64,000 nt of DNA from Uranotaenia lowii (GCF_029784155.1 NC_073692.1:279392413-279456412); one strand, 5' to 3'. Numbered from the stretch's first letter, positions 24,413 to 35,300 are shown. The notes: generated by a model from the letters alone, not told the origin. Numbers and translations are program-made.

Positions 24413-25142
24413 TTAAAGGGGGTGGGGGGATGTAGGGTCTAACACTTTCAAAAAATCGATTTTTTTTTAATTTTCTTATTGTAAAACATTTCAAGAATGT
24501 TGTGTCAAATGTCAGAGCAAAACTGTAAAAATTATAGGCCTTTATCTCCTCCTATCTAATGCTGCAAGAAAGCAAGAGCAGAAACTTCAAGCGCGTTTTT
24601 CTCGAAAGCACATTTTTAAAGTCCGTGGACATCGTCATTTGAAAACTACTTATCCGATTCTTTTCAAATTTGGAACATATTTTCTACATATAAAATACCA
24701 GACCCCAACGTTTTTCTTTTTTTCACTTTGGGGAGATTTTACAGATAAAAAATGGCGGGTTTTTTTCGTGAAAAATCGTAGTTTTTACTTCAAACAGCCA
24801 CAAAAATTTCATAAAATTTTTTTTTAAGTTAAACAAAAACGTTGGGGTCCAGAAAAAACATCTATTAAAAATATTTTGCTCTGACTTTTTTACTTCAGAT
24901 GATTCTGTGCTGAGATACAGTGTGCACCGAAAATCTTGTTTTCTAAAAGGACACCTCGAAAGGGCTCCGTCACCGACTCATTTTTCAAAATTTTTCTACG
25001 AAAAAATTACTAAATGTTCTTTTAACAATGCTTTGTATAATGCAAAAAATTTGAATACATTTGTTTGAACGGTAGCTCTAGAAAAAAATCATAAAAATTG
25101 TGTTTTTTTTATCCGTTAGACCCTACACCCCCCCCCCCTTAA
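24413..25142. mobile_element. TTAA-flanked MITE with G-rich termini, 722 bp
   Basis: The left end runs TTAA, a G-rich tract, then GATGTAGGGTCTAAC. The right end is its inverted counterpart with GTGTAGGGTCTAAC and a run of about ten C on the + strand before TTAA. Terminal inverted repeats are about 28-30 bp, and TTAA at both edges (24413-24416, 25139-25142) fits a piggyBac-type duplication. A second, inner inverted pair, CAGACCCCAACGTTTTT (24700 region) and AAAAACGTTGGGGTC (24835-24850), gives a stem-loop in the middle. No coding capacity. Confidence 0.75.
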
Positions 25143-27316
25143 TAAACAAATTAAATTGTTAAAATACAGCATGTTTCATGAGGTTTTTACTATCAAAAAC
25201 ACGTTATACCTTCGAGCATGGCCGTAGGAACGGGGCGTGTTTTGGGAGTTAAACCACCACCAATTATTCAAAACTGATTAGTTCTTCAGAAGAAAAAGTT
25301 TTCGTCCAAAATTTTAAATCGTAATTCGAGTTTACAAAAGTAGAAAATGAATCTAATTTGAACCGCAAACATAATCTTTTACTTTTATTTCTAAATATTT
25401 TGTATTTGAAAATAATAAAGTTATTTTTATTATTTGCTCATTTAATAAGATACAAAATGTATTTCTCTAAAATAAAACCTTGAAAATCCATCATTTATTA
25501 TTTGAAAGAACTTGCATTCTTAGGACTTAATTTCGAAAGTTAGGATTTAAAATCAATACCTAACAGAAATAACAACATTTCTCGAAGCAGAATAATCATA
25601 CAGAACCTACACGTGTTTCATACTCCTGAAGTATGACTTGTTCAAGCAAAATTGAAATGAGAAAAATTTCCGCACTTTTTAGACTTACTGAACTGAACGT
25701 TAAAAAGAATAAATAAATAAAGGTTTAAATCAATTTTCCACTTTCCTTAAGACCGAAAATTATGTTGACTTTTGCGAAAAAAGTTCATTAACATTTTCTA
25801 TTTGTTTACTTTTCCCAATTTTACCGGAATTTTCAATGTTTTTAATCAATATGATTCAAGTGATGGTTATTTAAAGAAAAAAAATCAAATCGTTTTGCGG
25901 GTTTCTTCAAATATGTTTCGTGAAATATGTATTTTTTTTTACTTTCTTTAGTAATAACAGAAATATCGAAATTTAGGATTTAACTTTTCAGATCAATAAT
26001 TTTCTGAAGTTGGAATATCAATAGGTCTAATATTTTTCCTTGATTCAATAAGGCATAATAAACAAATTCAGAATCAGTTTTCTTTTCTTTCGTGTACCTA
26101 AGTTTGTTAGCTTTTCAAAAATCAATGATTGATTTAACTCAAATCTGATTCGTTTTTAACTTCAAAAATTCCATATAACCAAAACTAGAGGTAATAGACA
26201 ATATAAAATTCTCTGAACATTTATTTATTTTTCATAAATTTATATAATCAAAATTATCCTCTTGGAATCGAATGGAATTTTTTAATTAAATGTATGAAAA
26301 GTTTAGAAATATTTCAAAATATCAACTCTTTAAAAAATTTCAAATCAAATATTTGCATTTTGCTTTCAATATTTTCAAAAAATTTTATATTCTGTCAGAT
26401 TCTTATTGATTATTGAATAAATCAATTTTCCCAAGCTGTACTTTGTCAATTTAAGCTTTCAATTTAAAGTTTAAAATGAAATTTTGTTAAGTCATAGCTG
26501 TAAACTTTTAAAATGACCATTTTTTGGCAATTTATTTCAAAAACCGTAAAAATATGAATACAAAAAAATTCTATCTCTAATTTCCATCACTGGTGCTTTT
26601 GCAATAAAAATTAATATTTTCTCCTTTAATTAAACTGAATTTGATCATCTTCTATGATTTTTTTATAAATTCTCATGAGTTTAAAATGGTATATTTTTCC
26701 TTATCAGATTTCACATTTGATTAAATATCTTTTTAAACTAAACGTATTAAGGTGTAATTTCCGAATCTTCAAATTCTGGTTTTAATAAAATATTGATTCG
26801 TTACCGTTTTGTGATGTTTAGGATACATCGATTTCAAATTTTTGAAAAAGACTTTTAAAATTCATTTTCAAGCTTAATAAAAGTTACATTACATTACAAT
26901 AAAAGAACACTATTTTCGATCATTTAAGTATGACTGACCGGAAAAAGCATTGATTTGAAACTTAGGTTCTGATTTATTTGGAGTTTTATTAGTAAAATTT
27001 ATTATAAGTTCGAGTTTTTATTTTCTGTATCCTTATAGTTTTAGCTAAATTTGAATTTCGAATCCTCCTCAATGCAGAAGACCTTCGCGTGGGCCAAACA
27101 TGTACCCTAAACATAATTATATATTAACAAAAAATCCTAAGAAGTAAAATCAGGATTAGTTACCGTAAGCTTCCTGTAATGAAGTGAAAGAATCCAAAAA
27201 GTTTCAACTATTACTTTTGACTGAAGTTTACAAGGTATCCAATTATAAGCCAACGGATTATTTTTTTTTTATCTACGGTTTTTGACGAAATTTGATTATG
27301 AAAGATAATTTTTAAC
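25143..27316. other. AT-rich DNA with scattered repeat fragments
   Basis: A GGCCGTAGGAACGGGG motif at 25219-25234 resembles one at 47400-47415. The words TCGAGTTTACAA and TAATCTTTTACTT at 25326-25390 recur in order at 50394-50445. No gene is supported. Confidence 0.45.
27100..27300 (+). repeat. dispersed repeat, copy B
   Basis: Same-orientation partner of 21355-21570 (shared CGTAAGCTTCCTGT, GAAGTTTACAAGGTATC). It ends just before the composite element that starts at 27331. Confidence 0.6.
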
Positions 27317-27324
27317 GATTTTCA

Positions 27325-27737
27325 TGAAATCAATACTGATGTTATGAAATCGCTTGGTACATCTTTGTACCTGAAAATGATCACATTTTCATATGTGATG
27401 AAAGAAATTAGAGAAACATGAACTATCAAAGAACGAAAGAACATAAGCCGTAAATATCATGAAAATTTCGAAAAAGATACAACGGCTCACCGACAGGACT
27501 TGAACCTGCAATCTCCGCTTCGGTACAACGGCGCGTTAGCCAATTCCACCACGGTGAACGTGATGGAACCGGCGAACACGAGCAATCGAGCTCTGCCGAT
27601 CAACTGCTGGACCTTCTATCGAAACACCATGTATATCCCGCATGTGATCTTTCCCTCTATTGATCTCTCTTGTTTCTCTAACCCCACCCATCGACTCGGG
27701 ATTTTAGCCGAGCGAGCACATGGTCGATTGCTTCGGG
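27325..27737. repeat. left arm of 413-bp inverted repeat
   Basis: Near-perfect reverse complement of 27861-28273 (paired coordinates sum to 55598), with a 123-bp spacer. One clear mismatch falls in the tRNA-like part. A transcript through both arms would be a dsRNA hairpin of over 400 bp. Confidence 0.85.
27485..27559 (-). tRNA. tRNA-like sequence, copy 1
   Basis: Read on the minus strand it folds as a complete cloverleaf. The acceptor stem is 8 bp including the terminal G-C, D-stem GTG/CGC, anticodon stem CCGTT/AGCGG with loop GTACCGA (anticodon ACC if T33 is as placed), 5-nt variable loop, and T-arm GCAGG-TTCAAGT-CCTGT. The B-box word GGTTCAAGTCC is close to consensus, and T5 follows at 27471-27475. 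The variable/T-arm region AGATTGCAGGTT resembles insect tRNA-Arg. An ACC anticodon would be unusual for a functional tRNA-Gly, so a tRNA-derived module is favoured. Confidence 0.5.
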
Positions 27738-28038
27738 TACCAAGCGATTTCATAACATCAGTATTGATTTCAACAGAGCAACACCTCCCTGTGTAACTGG
27801 TCTGCTTGGAACCTTGAGCGGCACTGATTGCTTCTTCATCTGACCGTAAGTTGCGGCAAACCCGAAGCAATCGACCATGTGCTCGCTCGGCTAAAATCCC
27901 GAGTCGATGGGTGGGGTTAGAGAAACAAGAGAGATCAATAGAGGGAAAGATCACATGCGGGATATACATGGTGTTTCGATAGAAGGTCCAGCAGTTGATC
28001 GGCAGAGCTCGATTGCTCGTGTTCGCCGGTTCCATCAC

Positions 28039-28113
28039 GTTCACCTTGGTGGAATTGGCTAACGCGCCGTTGTACCGAAGCGGAGATTGCAGGTTCAAGT
28101 CCTGTCGGTGAGC
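28039..28113 (+). tRNA. tRNA-like sequence, copy 2 (stem mutated)
   Basis: Same fold as the copies at 27485-27559 and 28540-28614, but with T in place of G at 28046 (CACCTTGG versus CACCGTGG). This breaks the innermost acceptor-stem pair. A T5 run lies at 28123-28127. Confidence 0.45.
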
Positions 28114-28539
28114 CGTTGTATCTTTTTCGAAATTTTCATGATATTTACGGCTTATGTTCTTTCGTTCTTTGATAGTTCATGTTTCTCTAATTTCTTTCAT
28201 CACATATGAAAATGTGATCATTTTCAGGTACAAAGATGTACCAAGCGATTTCATAACATCAGTATTGATTTCAACAGAGCAACACCTCCCTGTGTAACTG
28301 GTCTGCTCGGAACCTTGAGCGGCACTGATTGCTTCTTCATCTGACCGTAAGTTGCGGCAAACCCGAAGCAATCGACCATGTGCTCGCTCGGCTAAAATCC
28401 CGAGTCGATGGGTGGGGTTAGAGAAACAAGAGAGATCAATAGAGGGAAAGATCACATGCGGGATATACATGGTGTTTCGATAGAAGGTCCAGCAGTTGAT
28501 CGGCAGAGCTCGATTGCTCGTGTTCGCCGGTTCCATCAC

Positions 28540-28614
28540 GTTCACCGTGGTGGAATTGGCTAACGCGCCGTTGTACCGAAGCGGAGATTGCAGGTTCAAG
28601 TCCTGTCGGTGAGC
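28540..28614 (+). tRNA. tRNA-like sequence, copy 3
   Basis: Intact cloverleaf, identical to copy 1 by eye, with a T5 pol III terminator-like run at 28624-28628. It lies in the second direct 501-bp unit. Confidence 0.5.
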
Positions 28615-28808
28615 CGTTGTATCTTTTTCGAAATTTTCATGATATTTACGGCTTATGTTCTTTCGTTCTTTGATAGTTCATGTTTCTCTAATTTCTTTCA
28701 TCACATATGAAAATGTGATTTTCATGAAATAAGATGATTTTCAGATTCAAAACCACTCGTTCCGTTTATTTAAAAAAAAACATTGAACACAAGAAATAGC
28801 ACCACTTC

Positions 28809-29209
28809 CAGGGTAGACAACATTATATTTTTCAAAAATCAGGAAACTGGTGAAATAAAAATCAGGCTAAATCACGTTAAAGGCTACGTTTAAGTAACGG
28901 AAATTTCGCTCAAAGTAAAAAAACCTTCTTAATCAAAGCAATCGAAAGATTCCCTTTGATTCGCTTTAGATGATTAGAATTAAAGGGAACCTTTGATTGC
29001 TTTGATTTAGGCACATTTCCGCTTTTTCTTTTCAGCAATGGTACCGAATCCAGTTCCTTACTACCCATTTTTCATCACATTTGCATAAATAAGCACAAAT
29101 CAGGCATATTTTCAAAAAAATCAGGGAAATTCAATTTTTTATCAGGTTGTCAAGCTGAGCCTCGAAAAATCAGGCAAATCCTGAAAAATCAGGCTCATTG
29201 GCATCTCTG
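28809..29209. mobile_element. hAT-type MITE, 401 bp
   Basis: Ends are CAGGGTAGACAAC and, on the opposite strand, CAGAGATGCCAAT, both fitting the CAGRGNTGCCAA hAT pattern. The flanks ACCACTTC and ACCAGTTC form an 8-bp duplication with one mismatch. The interior is rich in AAAAATCAGG words on both strands near the ends. It shares its right terminus (TTGGCATCTCTG) with the element at 31462-31946. Confidence 0.75.
28930..29009. repeat. short hairpin inside the MITE (pre-miRNA-sized)
   Basis: An 80-nt imperfect inverted repeat: TAATCAAAGCAATCGAAAG on the left pairs with CTTTGATTGCTTTGATTTA on the right, with AAAGGGA/TCCCTTT completing a stem of about 32 bp. The loop is about 16 nt. Length and shape fit a small-RNA precursor, but expression cannot be judged. 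Confidence 0.6.
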
Positions 29210-29669
29210 ACCAGTTCAAGGCTATTAAAAGCGAATTCCTAGAGGAAACTATGGAGATTTTGTATAACTAGCCCAAATAAACTTGGATTTAGTTTTTTTT
29301 GTGTTTCCACGCAATGGTCCTTTTCATAAAAAAAAACTGAGTTTGGAAATTCTCTATTCTTGGTAAAACCAGGTTTATTTTTATTGACATACTCGGGAAA
29401 TAAAAGCATGATGATAACAAGTATAAGTAAAATGAAAAACGTCAGCTCTTGGTGAAACTGTGTGTTTTCGTGACTTTTTTCTAAGCACGTCTTCTTTCAA
29501 AGAAATTTTTTATTTTTTTCCGTATAAAATTCATAGATAGATACGTAAATTTTTATTGTATAAAAATAAGATTCCATGTGTCAAATAAAATAATTTTGAA
29601 TCCACTACAAACAATTCTTTCGAGAGCATAAAAAAGTTATACCTTTTTTTGTTTTCCGACCATTTCTTT

Positions 29670-30970
29670 TTATAACAGCTTGCAACCGTTTTGCATTTTG
29701 TTTTCGAATTTCAAATAGTTTCTGATTTTAGTTAAAATAAACGATAGATTTTTTGCAAACTTTTGGAATAAGATTTAGGTATTCGGGTTTTGATTTGAAA
29801 TTTTGTTACGAAAAGAAGGCAAAACTTTGTGTTGAGAATGTCACTTTATTAGTTTTTTCTGAAATATTTTTTTCTCACGCAAAGCAAACTAAATTTATAT
29901 ATATGAAGCTCACTGAAAAATTCTCAAACGAAAACTTTGCCGAATACCACAAAGCGGTTGGAGTAGCGAAAATAGTTATAACGCCCCGAGTAGAGCATTT
30001 TTCAGTTTTCATGAAATAAGAGCAACACTGTGATATTTTCCGTCCAATTTTCAGGAATATTTATTGATTTTAAGCTTCTGATGAAGCTCCATCAGATTCT
30101 CTATCATTTACAAAAAAGTAAGGGTTATCAGATGTTATTTTGAATTTTAAATTGCTGTCGGCTTAGTCAGTTTTTTTAAAATCAAAATAAATGATTTTCA
30201 TAACTGTTCAGAAGTTCCGACTATTTTTTGAAGCCTTTTTAAGTGGAAAACTATTGTCAGATTCGTTTTTTGTCTGATGATTTTTTTTTTGTGAATTTTC
30301 TGTAGCGGCCAAGCCAGCAATTTCCAACAAAAATAGCCACTAGACAAAAAACGAAGCTGCATCAAGCTGCCTTAACTTTACTCAAACTATGAAGAAGAAA
30401 AGACAGTTCTCCCTGATTTTAGTTAAATTATTGCAATATCATGGCAACTGCTTACTCTCAATTTCTGATAACACTAATTGTGCAAATAATAGAGAATCTT
30501 ATGAATATTTCATTTAGATTTCATTCAAACATATCAATGCTCTTATATCTACATTTATCTTAGAATAATAATATTTCTGAAAATTTGATGAAAAATCAGT
30601 CAGTGTTGCAAGTTTCATTTCATGAAAAAGAATGCTCTGTTGGAAGCGTTATAACTATTTCCTAGCTATTCCTATCGCTCTGCGGTCTTCGGCCAAGTTG
30701 TCGCCTGAGAATTTTCTAGTATATGCTAGCTCCATATACTGGAATTTCATTTGCATTGCGTGAGAACAAAATATTCAGGATGAATAGAAAAAGTGTGACA
30801 TTCTTGGAACAAATTTTCACGCTTACCCATACAGAAATTCAAATTAAAATCCAGGTACCTAGAACTCAGTTTAAAAATCTACAAAATTTCTATCGTTCAT
30901 TTTTACCAAAAAGGAAACTTTTAAGACCACAGGGTTTTTGAAATTCGAAAAAGGTTGCAAAACAACACAC
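29670..30970. mobile_element. ancient element with ~300-370-bp terminal inverted repeats
   Basis: Left 29670-30040 and right 30598-30970 are diverged reverse complements. Matched words in order include TTCGAATTTCAAA, AACGATAGA, TTTTGATTTGAA, GAATGTCACTTT, TTCTCACGCAA, GAAAAATTCTCA, ATAGTTATAACG and TTTCATGAAA..CAACACTG. Identity is about two thirds by eye, so the element is old. The 560-bp centre has no recognisable transposase. Long diverged TIRs suggest a decayed foldback or long-TIR DNA transposon; the family is unknown. Confidence 0.65.
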
Positions 30971-31461
30971 TCTATTGCACAAACACCAAATACCTACAAG
31001 AAACCTTGAAAACTGAAATTACATTTTTTTAGCTAAAAAAGCATTAGACAAGTTTACAGCCAAACAAGGGAGAGAATAAACAATCAAACAAGGAGCTCCA
31101 GCTTAGGGACCATCTTACCCCGCACGTCTGAAAACCATCTGTTGTGTAAATGTTTTCTAAATACAAATTTTCAGTAGGTTGTTTTGTTTCATATCAAACT
31201 TTTAAAGTGTTTTACATCCCATTGTAGCCAAATATTATTGATTAAAGTCTCACTTAGACTCTTAGCAAGGAAACAAATCGAGCAGATCTGATATTGATAA
31301 CTGGTTTATAACTTGATTAACACTTAGCGATAAATATGAAAACGCGATGACTTCTCATCCCTTTCCAATGACGATCAAGATAACTGGTCTGAAATTATTT
31401 TTTCTCAGTCCGTTCTTGTCCTGAGAATATTCTCCGAAAAAACTGTAAGCGATCAAGAGAG

Positions 31462-31946
31462 CAGTGATGTCAACCTTCCAGTTTTTTTTTCAGGATCTTC
31501 AGACTTTTTGGACTTTTGTCAGACATTTTTTTACGTTTCCAGACTTCCAAACTTTTTATATTTCTTCCAGATATTTCCAGACATTTCTAGACTTATGAGT
31601 TACGACTTGAATTTTTTGACAAAACAGTCAAAATAAAACATTTTCGTTGCAAAATGGCAGGAGATGATTCGAATTAGTAATAAAAAGTAAGGTATGCCAC
31701 GAAAATGGTTCTATAACAGAAAGTTAAACATACAACGTAGTTCTGCCGACAACACCACAGTGATCTCAGGTATTGATAGTGTATAGAATTTATAATTATT
31801 TTCAAAAAAAAGTGAGTATTATTTCCTACACGGCTGCGATCTGGCGAGCCAAAAAAAGTCGTAACATACAAAGTTTGCGATCCAGACTTTTCCAGATTTT
31901 TTTTAAAATCTTCCATATATTAAAAAAAAAACAGTTGGCATCTCTG
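31462..31946. mobile_element. hAT-type MITE, 485 bp
   Basis: Starts CAGTGATGTCAACC and ends with the complement of CAGAGATGCCAACTG. The flanks CAAGAGAG and ACAGAGAG match at 6 of 8 positions, a decayed 8-bp duplication. The interior near the left end repeats TTCCAGAC / TTTCCAGA words. No coding capacity. Same terminal family as 28809-29209. Confidence 0.65.
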
Positions 31947-32820
31947 ACAGAGAGTGCTTTTTCAAGCTATTTTCGTCCATTCTAACTCTCCGCGCCCTTA
32001 ACTCCATGCAAAACAGTCAGTAATTTTCTCTCGTGCGGGAGCAAGAACTTATCCTTAACGTTACAAGACAATAAGTTTGAATCGGAATGCACAACTTATC
32101 GAGAGCAAAATTGAAGTTGATAAGCGCTGGTAAAGTGTTCTTGCGGATGAAAATCTCTCTCACGGGTGTTTTGATTGGCAAATTCTATTGGAGGATAACG
32201 ATTTTTGGATTTCCTGACTCTTAGAGGTTTTTCGCTTATCGAGGTTCGACTGTAAAGTTTCATTTAATGACCCCTACAAATCGCTAGAAAGGTCACAAAT
32301 GGTAATTTTTAGAAAGTGCAGATTAATGTGTAGACAGGAAAAAATCGGATCAACCACTTTTGTCAACTATTCCTTCAATTGTCTTTTAGTTCCATCTCTT
32401 TTTTTGTTTTGTAAAAAACAAATAGATTATTCTGTGATCAAAATAAGGATATAATTTGGGGTGAAATTGTGAAATTTTTAAAATTATGGTTAGCAAGTTC
32501 ACTAGCTCATTGTAAGTGAATCAATTTTCTCTCTAAATTTCATGTGAACTATTGGTTAAAAAAGTTCTGCTTGATCTATGTTAGGCTACATTAGCCAAAA
32601 ACAAAATAATGTTACAGTATCATTTGTTTTGAAAAATGAATCGTCGAAAACAATATTAAATAAAACTTAAATCAATAATGAGCTAGGGAACCAATTCATT
32701 GCCCGTCATGTTAAAGACTCATAAAAATTCCTTCCTTCGTTTTCGATTTCCTCTCAAAATGATTTTTGAAGATATTTAATGACCGTTAAAAGATCAACAA
32801 AAAACATGAAAATATACCAA
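31947..32820. other. AT-rich DNA, nothing recognised
   Basis: No supported frame or repeat. Confidence 0.5.
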
Positions 32821-34122
32821 GTACACCTTCTCACAGCGACACAACTTTGCCCAAAAACTTCAACCAGATTTTAGATGTTCTGGCAAATATTTGCAATAGT
32901 CCACCACAGATCGGTCTGAGTTTGGTGCTGCTGATGACTTCACACCCGAGGCCGGCCGGCTTTAAAATGACGATTCATGGGCGTCCCACGTTATCGTCAT
33001 TTTCGCATTTAAACAAGAACAAACAGTTCACTGACCGCTCTGTTGGTTCAGCAACTAAAAAGTCCAAAAGAATCCCGGATCCTAAAAAGGGAACCGACCT
33101 GGCACAGTCAGGACGACGACCCGGGTTAAGCAGTTGCTGCGTAGGGGATCAACGCCGCGCTTCCAAGGAATTTCGCGCGCGCGCCAAGAAAGATGAGTGC
33201 GAACCACTTTCCTCCTACTCGAATCTGGTGAACGACAAATGTCAGTGACTTTGAAATCGTCGTCGTCGTCGTCGTATCGGCCACGGCCTACCGGTGAACC
33301 CACTCAAGTAAAACAAAATTGTAATTGGACACAATTTTGCACTTTCGGATCCCTTGTTCGGGTAACCTTGGACAGGGGGGAGCTTGTAGCCGGAAGATGG
33401 TTGAGATGATCGGTAAATCAAACAACTTGTTTATTTATTCGATCACTGAAAGGATGATGGACATACATGTTGCATTGAAAATAGAGGTTTTGAACTATAG
33501 ATTGAAAAAAAACCTTCGATCCTGTCAACTGTTTCGATATGTATTCGCAATCCAAGCATTGCGTTTCGAGCATCCAAGTGACGAAAAGCATATGATTTTC
33601 CCCTCAAGTGTCGCAATGCTTCGCAGTTCGATGACAGCAAACCTCCCAGCCTCTCATGTAGGTAGGTTGTGAAACATTTCACCTCAATCTGCGCCAAAAC
33701 GAGAGGAATTTGCAATTCGAATTACTAGAAGGTCGAATGGCTTTTTGCGAATAGATCCCAACCATGCGGGACCTGTTGCAGTTGCGGGTGCCCAACCGGG
33801 ATAACGGCCAGATTTAGTGACCATGTGGCCGAAATTGCGCTCAGTTTATGAGGCAAGCGGCAACTGTCACGGGCCAATGGGTTTTTCGTCTGTTCACGCT
33901 TCGAGCATGTCTCTAGATAGATACTAGGTACACCCAGTTGGGGCAAGATCGAGGAGTGGATCGTCCCCAGGCTGCTGGTGCCGCTTCTGTTGTCTGCGCC
34001 ATGCCACTACACGATACACGATTCGGTTGCATATGGGAAAACCGGCTTCGAGGAAGTTTTGGAGCATGAGAAATGTGGTCGCCAACCCGAGAGTTCATCG
34101 CTCCGAGCACAAGATTACGAAA

Positions 34123-34212
34123 ATGGAAGTAGTCACGGTGCGGCGCAACAGCAGGGTTGTATGCTTGGTCTTGGCGTCAGTTTTGCTGATTGTTTCGGGT
34201 TTTCATTCTGAA
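34123..34212 (+). CDS. candidate signal-peptide first exon (30 codons)
   Basis: The ATG at 34123 has context ACGAAAATGG, a good insect start. The 30 codons encode a basic n-region (RRNSR), a strong hydrophobic core VVCLVLASVLLIVSGF and a polar end HSE, as expected of a cleavable signal peptide. The frame then meets GAA|GTGAGC, a donor that fits GTRAGY although the -1 base is A. An upstream in-frame ATG at 34027 would add 32 residues and bury the signal, so 34123 is preferred. Unspliced, the frame stops at 34239. The rest of the protein is not recognisable in the window, so its function is unknown; it would be secreted or membrane-anchored. Confidence 0.35.
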
Positions 34213-34231
34213 GTGAGCCCTGATTTTTGGC

Positions 34232-34241
34232 CCATATAAGG
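34232..34241. promoter_or_regulatory. CArG box / TATA-like motif
   Basis: CCATATAAGG is a perfect CC(A/T)6GG site, the SRF/MADS-box consensus, and contains a TATAA core. It lies 20 bp past the donor of the exon candidate. It could be a TATA box for a + strand start near 34260-34265 or an SRF site. A single 10-bp match of this kind can occur by chance. Confidence 0.2.
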
Positions 34242-35300
34242 CCTGGCGGTGTGTTAGTTGTTGCATGTTCGAAGGTAGGTAGGTTAAGTGAAAGGGCAAC
34301 GGTGGATTTCGTTTTCGTTGACGTTCTGCTCTGACTGCCGCGCTGAGTCACTCGTAGCAGGTAATCCCTGGTTGAACTTTCACTTTTTCCCTTTTATGGA
34401 ACAGCTGATAGCGATCCAATTCGAAGGTGGTAGGTTCGTAGTCTTAGGTTTTTGCGCCTTCGTAGTTTCCAAAAGAGGAACCCCTAAGAGAGTTCCCCGA
34501 AAGACAGCAGCCGAGTTGCCGTCATCGCCCGGCTTAAAACCCACGTAACATAATTCCATTTTGGAGCTGAATGATTCTAGCAGATGGTTCGGTCGGAAAT
34601 TTGTAGCAAGTCTACCACGGCTAACAACTGGCTCTCTGTTGATTCAATTCACACCATCGCCGCAGCGAGCGAGGAGAAGAAGGGAAGAACAGTAAGAAAA
34701 TAAAAACGATCGCGCACGATATAGATGGGACAAGATTCAGTCATTATCCACCTACGCAAGAGCCGGCCAGCCAAATGGCTGTTGGCGCGCGTGAGTTTGC
34801 GCACCAGAGAACTTCGGGCGGTGCTGCTCTTGCTTCAGGTCGGTGTCAGTTTCTGACTTTTCTCTAATTGGTCGTGTAATCATCATCGGGTGGGCAAAAC
34901 ATGGCAGTGACAAAAACAACAAAGACGAAGCTGTAATGTGCAACAGCCCCCCTTCGCAAGATGACGTAATACCGACTACAACACGATGCTACTGATGGCA
35001 ATAAACAATTTACTCGTCGCTCGTAGCGTCAAGCGAACGATGACAGATGTGTGTAAACAGCATGTTCTGAGTACCTCACTTCGAGCAGAGAGCACCCGGG
35101 AGCGAAATGTCGGTGAACTAACACGACAAATCAGTCGACTTTATCGGCCTCTCGCGGATTGATCCAACGAAGTCGCAATTAAATCACGCGACTTGGAAAA
35201 ATCGAACCGCGCCGGCGCGTCACTTAATGATAGATGGATGGGTGGTTGCTTGATTCACTTTGGCCTCCCTCTCTTTTTTCTTTCTCCCTGCAATAATGCT

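Larger units (their letters stand above)
27317..28730. mobile_element. composite tRNA-bearing element, three copies of a 501-bp unit
   Basis: A 14-bp direct repeat GATTTTCATGAAAT flanks the whole (27317-27330 and 28717-28730). Inside are an inverted partial copy (27325-27737), then a full direct copy (27738-28238), then a second direct copy (28239-28719) at a period of exactly 501 bp. Each copy carries a 75-nt tRNA-like cloverleaf followed by a T5 run. The 14-bp duplication spanning all three copies argues that the array inserted as one piece. No protein is encoded; frames here are complements of the tRNA-like sequence. It might be a SINE-like retroposon or another tandem/inverted retroelement form; the family is not recognised. 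Confidence 0.7.
32821..35300. other. GC-balanced island, best regulatory/exon candidate region
   Basis: This is the most GC-rich stretch of the window, including CpG-containing words (GCGCGCGC, CGTCGTCGTCGTCGTC at 33260-33275) and few homopolymers. It contains the signal-peptide exon candidate at 34123-34212 and a CArG/TATA-like motif at 34232-34241. In AT-rich insect DNA such a block is consistent with a promoter and first exon, which is inference from composition and the exon candidate. Confidence 0.4.

Noticed and set aside
27500..28599. Frames starting MNLQSPLRYNGALANST in three copies
   Set aside because: They are antisense translations of the tRNA-like module and flanks, repeated because the unit is repeated.
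35131..35164. Initiator TCAGTC with a downstream TGATC at the DPE position (A+1 at 35133)
   Set aside because: The spacing matches an Inr+DPE promoter, but several such matches are expected by chance in 64 kb on two strands, and no transcript start supports it.
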